Origin: UBA6054 sp964522095
Lineage (GTDB): Bacteria > Planctomycetota > Phycisphaerae > Phycisphaerales > UBA1924
Direction: 5' to 3'
Assembly: GCA_964522095.1 (NCBI GenBank)
Contig: CAZFSO010000050.1
Location: 1 to 16,478 of the forward strand
DNA length: 16,478 nt
Both the position numbers and the translations under genes were made by a program. Positions 13,754 to 16,478 of the stretch are shown here, piece after piece (positions within the stretch are counted from its first letter, which is position 1; each line of letters opens with the position of its first letter). The notes under the pieces are model-generated. The model saw only the letters and a program-made list of their open reading frames with translations, was not told the DNA's origin and did not search any database.

Positions 13754-14259
13754 TCCCCCTGTTCGTGGGCTATGCGATGTTCGTGTGGTACCTCGCGGCC
13801 CGGTACCGGCGCAGCGTGCTCGCCTTCGCCTGCGTGCTCGCGGCGGTGATGTTCCTGCTCGTGGTCAGTTACGCGCACTTCTCGCTGGGACGGTGGAACC
13901 CCGAACTGTTCATCCAGGGCGTGCAGATCCTCCTGTACCCCTACACCGTGGTGGTCGGGCTTGTCGGCCTGTTCATCGCGACGCTCCCGCACCGGCACCC
14001 CGAGGGCAGTTGCCCCGTCTGCGGCTACAGCATGGCCGGACTGCCCGCGGTCTCCAGCGCGCCCCCGGCGACCTCGTGCCCGGAGTGCGGCGTCGAGGAG
14101 GGCGCCCGCGTGGTGGTCCACCGGCCAAGCGGGGCCGAACGCGCCGACCTGCGCAGCGCCGACGTGCTCGTCTGGTCACCCCCGCAGGGCGCGGTACGCC
14201 CCGCCCGCGACCAGGATCAGCCCGGGCACGGCGCCCAGCAGCACCCAGCGCAGGGTTGA
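13750..14259 (+). CDS. Membrane protein with C-terminal zinc ribbon
   Basis: A 169-residue protein. Three hydrophobic segments lie at ~2-17, ~22-42 and ~56-79. They are followed by a zinc-ribbon: Cys88-x2-Cys91 and Cys110-x2-Cys113 (CPVCGYSMAGLP...CPECG), a four-cysteine pattern frequent in planctomycetes of the Phycisphaerae (established impression, not searched). The remaining ~55 residues are hydrophilic. From about residue 143 the coding sequence lies antisense to the end of the GldG-like gene, overlapping it by 84 bases. That tail is low-complexity (SPPQGAVRPARDQDQPGHG), as expected if a lost stop codon let the frame run into the neighbour. Start and stop overlap with the upstream gene suggest co-translation. 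Function unknown; a metal-binding or protein-binding role is inferred. Confidence 0.75.
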   Translation: MIPLFVGYAMFVWYLAARYRRSVLAFACVLAAVMFLLVVSYAHFSLGRWNPELFIQGVQILLYPYTVVVGLVGLFIATLPHRHPEGSCPVCGYSMAGLPAVSSAPPATSCPECGVEEGARVVVHRPSGAERADLRSADVLVWSPPQGAVRPARDQDQPGHGAQQHPAQG

Positions 14260-16478
14260 CAGCGGGCCGGGCCCGAGCGGCCTGACGGTCGCCACCGGCC
14301 GGGCGTCCGCCCCGGGCGCGATGAGTTCCTCCATCCCGGCGAGCCAATGGATCGCGCCGTCCAGCAGCACGCCGTTGCCGGGGTACCGCGTGGTGACCCG
14401 GCCGTCGACGAGTTGGGCGGCGCCGACGACCGCGCCGTCGGAGCACCAGCCGTTGGAGCCCATCACGACGAGCCGCGAGGGGCCGAAGCGTGTGGGGCGC
14501 TCGGCCGCCGCGCCGAGCGTCCAGCGCTCGCGGCGTTCGTCCTCGTTCGGGTTGAACCCCGGCTGGTCGGTCAGCATGGCCCGCGCGTTGGCGGGGGTTG
14601 ACCAGAGGCGCAGCCAGCGTGACTCGGCCCACAGGTTGGCGGCCTGGTCGGGGCCGACGCCGAGGATGGGCCAGGCGCGGGCGCCGTCGCCAGGCTCGGC
14701 GATGTCGACGGGCACGGCCCAGGGCACCAGCACGCGCAGGCCGTGCACGGCGTCCGCGATCGCGTGGTCGCCGCCCTGCCCGACGACCTCGGTCATCTCG
14801 CCGGCGCGCCGTCCCTGCGGGCCGCCCGCGACCTCGGCCAGCAGGGCCGTGCCGGTGCGGGGCGCGATGCCGAACGGTGCGGCCAGGGCCGCCAGCGGGT
14901 CGGCGTCGCCGTAGGTCGGGTAGACCGAGGGGTTGAGGTTGAGGAGCACCGGCTCGCCCGCGTCGAGCAGGGCCCGGACGGTGCCGGCGAGGTCGCGCGC
15001 CCGCTGGGCGCCCGTCAGACGACCGGCCCCGCTGCCGGCGGTCGAGTCCGGGCTGATGACGACGAAGACCGCGGGGCGCAGGCCACCGGGGTCGAGCCGT
15101 GACAGGTCGGGCGGCTCGATCTGCTCGAGGGCGGCCCACTCGATCGCGTCGATCTCCCGCTCGCGGAAGCGTTGGCCCACGCGGTGGAACGGCCCGCCCT
15201 CGGCGAACAGCGTGCCGGGCGCCTGCGCGTGCGTGAAGACCACGATCGGCCGGTCGGGCCGCACCAGGCGGCCGATGGCGGTGGCGACGAGTTCCTGAGC
15301 GCGCGGGCCGATCACGCCGGCCACCGAGAGGCCCGCGCGTTCCAGCGCCTCGGTGGGGGGCAGCAGCGCCTCCAGGTCCACCGCGGCCACGCCCGCCTCG
15401 GGCGGGCCGACGACCAGCAGCGCCTCGCCCGTCTCCAGGGCGCGGGCGACACGCAGGGTGTCGGTGCGGGGCAGGCGGGTCAGCGCCTCCTCGGCCATCG
15501 CGGAACGGTCGCGGAGGGCGGCGGCCTCCTGCGCCGCCAGGCGAGCCGCGGGCGCGGCCTGCCCCGCGACCTCCGACTCGGCGAAGGCGCGGGTCTGCTC
15601 GGCCAGGTCGGCCAGTTGCTGGCGCTGCTGGGCCCAGGCCGCGGCCGCCGGGCCACGCAGGCGGTCGGTCTCGGGCAGGCCGGCCGGGCCGGACGGCTCG
15701 TTCAAGGCCGCGTCGATCGCGTCGGCCTGCTCGGAGAGGGCCCGGGCGCCCAGGCGGGCCAGGCCGGCCCGCTGGTCGAAGTACGCCCGGTTGGTCTGCG
15801 CCCCCGGGTCGGCGGGGCCGATGGCGTCGCGCACCGCGTCGATGCGACCGGCCAGGGGGCCCAGGGCCTGCGCGACGGCGCGCATCTCGCCGGAGGCTTC
15901 GCGGAAGGCGCGCGCCGTGCGGTCCAGGCGGTCGCGCTCGCGGTCGGCCAGCACGCCGAGCAGTTCGTCGGTCTGCTCGACGCCCGCGGGCGAGCCCAGG
16001 TCGATGACGCGCAGCGTGATGTCCGCCTCGGCGCGTTCGTACGCCTGGAGCACGTCAACGACCAGGTCCACCGCCCGGCGGTCCGCCCCGGCCAGGTCGA
16101 CCGCGAAGACCAGTTCGGTCGGACCCTCGACGAGCGCGGCCATGCGCTCGGCCCGGGGGCTGAGCCGGTGCGCGCCCGTGCTGGTCACGTCGACCCGCGC
16201 CCGCAGGTCGTGGGTGAGCACGCCGAGCAGCAGGGCCGACGCGCCCGTGGCCAGGACGAACCCCGCCCACAGCCCCGCGGTCAGCGCCTTGGGGCGCGAC
16301 AGGCGGCGCGTCTCCAGCACGCCGGCGGCGATCACCACGCACCACGCCGACCCGATCAGGAAGAACGCCACGGCAGCGGTGTCCAGCACGCCCTTGGAGA
16401 GTGTCTCGACCCGCCGGACGACGGAGAAGGCCGCGGCCAGTTCCTGCACGCGCGGGCCGGCGAGCACCTGCAGGGGCC
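14176..16478 (-). CDS. GldG-type ABC transporter accessory protein, 5' end outside window (possible GldF-GldG fusion)
   Basis: At least 766 codons on the minus strand. The frame is open through the window's right edge, so the true start lies beyond it; the GTG at 16467 is only the first start-type codon in view. The N-terminal part (RVETLSKGVLD then a hydrophobic run, ~16300-16460) looks like the end of a GldF-type ABC-2 permease. After a second hydrophobic segment comes RVDVTSTGAHRLSP (~16156-16197), the typical opening of the GldG/ABC_transp_aux domain (R.D.T....LS). An Ala/Gln/Glu-rich, likely coiled segment spans ~15480-15960. A C-terminal membrane helix (WVLLGAVPGLILVAGG, near 14180-14260) ends the protein. 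In gliding bacteroidetes GldA/F/G form an ABC exporter; planctomycete substrates are unknown. It overlaps the convergent zinc-ribbon gene by 84 bases. Confidence 0.82.
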   Translation of the reverse strand, partial: PLQVLAGPRVQELAAAFSVVRRVETLSKGVLDTAAVAFFLIGSAWCVVIAAGVLETRRLSRPKALTAGLWAGFVLATGASALLLGVLTHDLRARVDVTSTGAHRLSPRAERMAALVEGPTELVFAVDLAGADRRAVDLVVDVLQAYERAEADITLRVIDLGSPAGVEQTDELLGVLADRERDRLDRTARAFREASGEMRAVAQALGPLAGRIDAVRDAIGPADPGAQTNRAYFDQRAGLARLGARALSEQADAIDAALNEPSGPAGLPETDRLRGPAAAAWAQQRQQLADLAEQTRAFAESEVAGQAAPAARLAAQEAAALRDRSAMAEEALTRLPRTDTLRVARALETGEALLVVGPPEAGVAAVDLEALLPPTEALERAGLSVAGVIGPRAQELVATAIGRLVRPDRPIVVFTHAQAPGTLFAEGGPFHRVGQRFREREIDAIEWAALEQIEPPDLSRLDPGGLRPAVFVVISPDSTAGSGAGRLTGAQRARDLAGTVRALLDAGEPVLLNLNPSVYPTYGDADPLAALAAPFGIAPRTGTALLAEVAGGPQGRRAGEMTEVVGQGGDHAIADAVHGLRVLVPWAVPVDIAEPGDGARAWPILGVGPDQAANLWAESRWLRLWSTPANARAMLTDQPGFNPNEDERRERWTLGAAAERPTRFGPSRLVVMGSNGWCSDGAVVGAAQLVDGRVTTRYPGNGVLLDGAIHWLAGMEELIAPGADARPVATVRPLGPGPLSTLRWVLLGAVPGLILVAGGAYRALRG

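Overview
The window reads as chromosomal DNA of a very high-GC, flagellated planctomycete, most likely of the Phycisphaerae. The clues are a split flagellar rod/ring operon, a zinc-ribbon of the CPxCGYxxxGLP...CPECG kind that is common in that class, a Rho factor with a long disordered N-terminus, and a GldG-type ABC accessory protein. This placement is inference; no rRNA or marker search was possible.

Layout: positions 39-249 hold a non-coding inverted-repeat element. The flagellar operon flgF-flgG-flgA-flgH follows (313-3848), interrupted between flgF and flgG by a second inverted-repeat element (1080-1295). Next comes pgi (glucose-6-phosphate isomerase, minus strand, 3869-5275), convergent with flgH. 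A divergent spacer made almost entirely of a third inverted-repeat element (5280-5441) separates pgi from ppa (inorganic pyrophosphatase). Downstream are hpt and a fusion of a membrane PH domain to dephospho-CoA kinase (6044-7854, ATGA overlap). After a 195-nt leader comes rho (8050-9873). A translationally coupled set of poorly characterised envelope genes follows: a small 3-TM protein, an 833-residue exported helical/TPR-like protein, a YbhN-type polytopic membrane protein, and a membrane zinc-ribbon protein (9964-14259). The window closes with a minus-strand gene (14176 to the right edge) for the GldG part of a gliding-type ABC exporter, whose 3' end overlaps the zinc-ribbon gene by 84 bases.

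How the genes relate: FlgF and FlgG build the rod, and FlgA and FlgH belong to P-ring and L-ring assembly. Hpt releases pyrophosphate, which Ppa hydrolyses, and CoaE performs the last step of CoA synthesis. The post-rho cluster looks like an envelope module of unknown purpose, linked by GTGA/ATGA start-stop overlaps.

The most unusual content is the set of three long hairpin elements. Each is built from short tandem units (period 8 in the first, 7 in the other two), facing each other as imperfect inverted repeats. All three share the architecture but use different unit sequences. They fill three of the four long non-coding gaps and lie just upstream of start codons. Other points of interest are the PH-CoaE fusion, the C-rich and G-poor rho leader that could support Rho autoregulation, and an FlgH without a lipobox.
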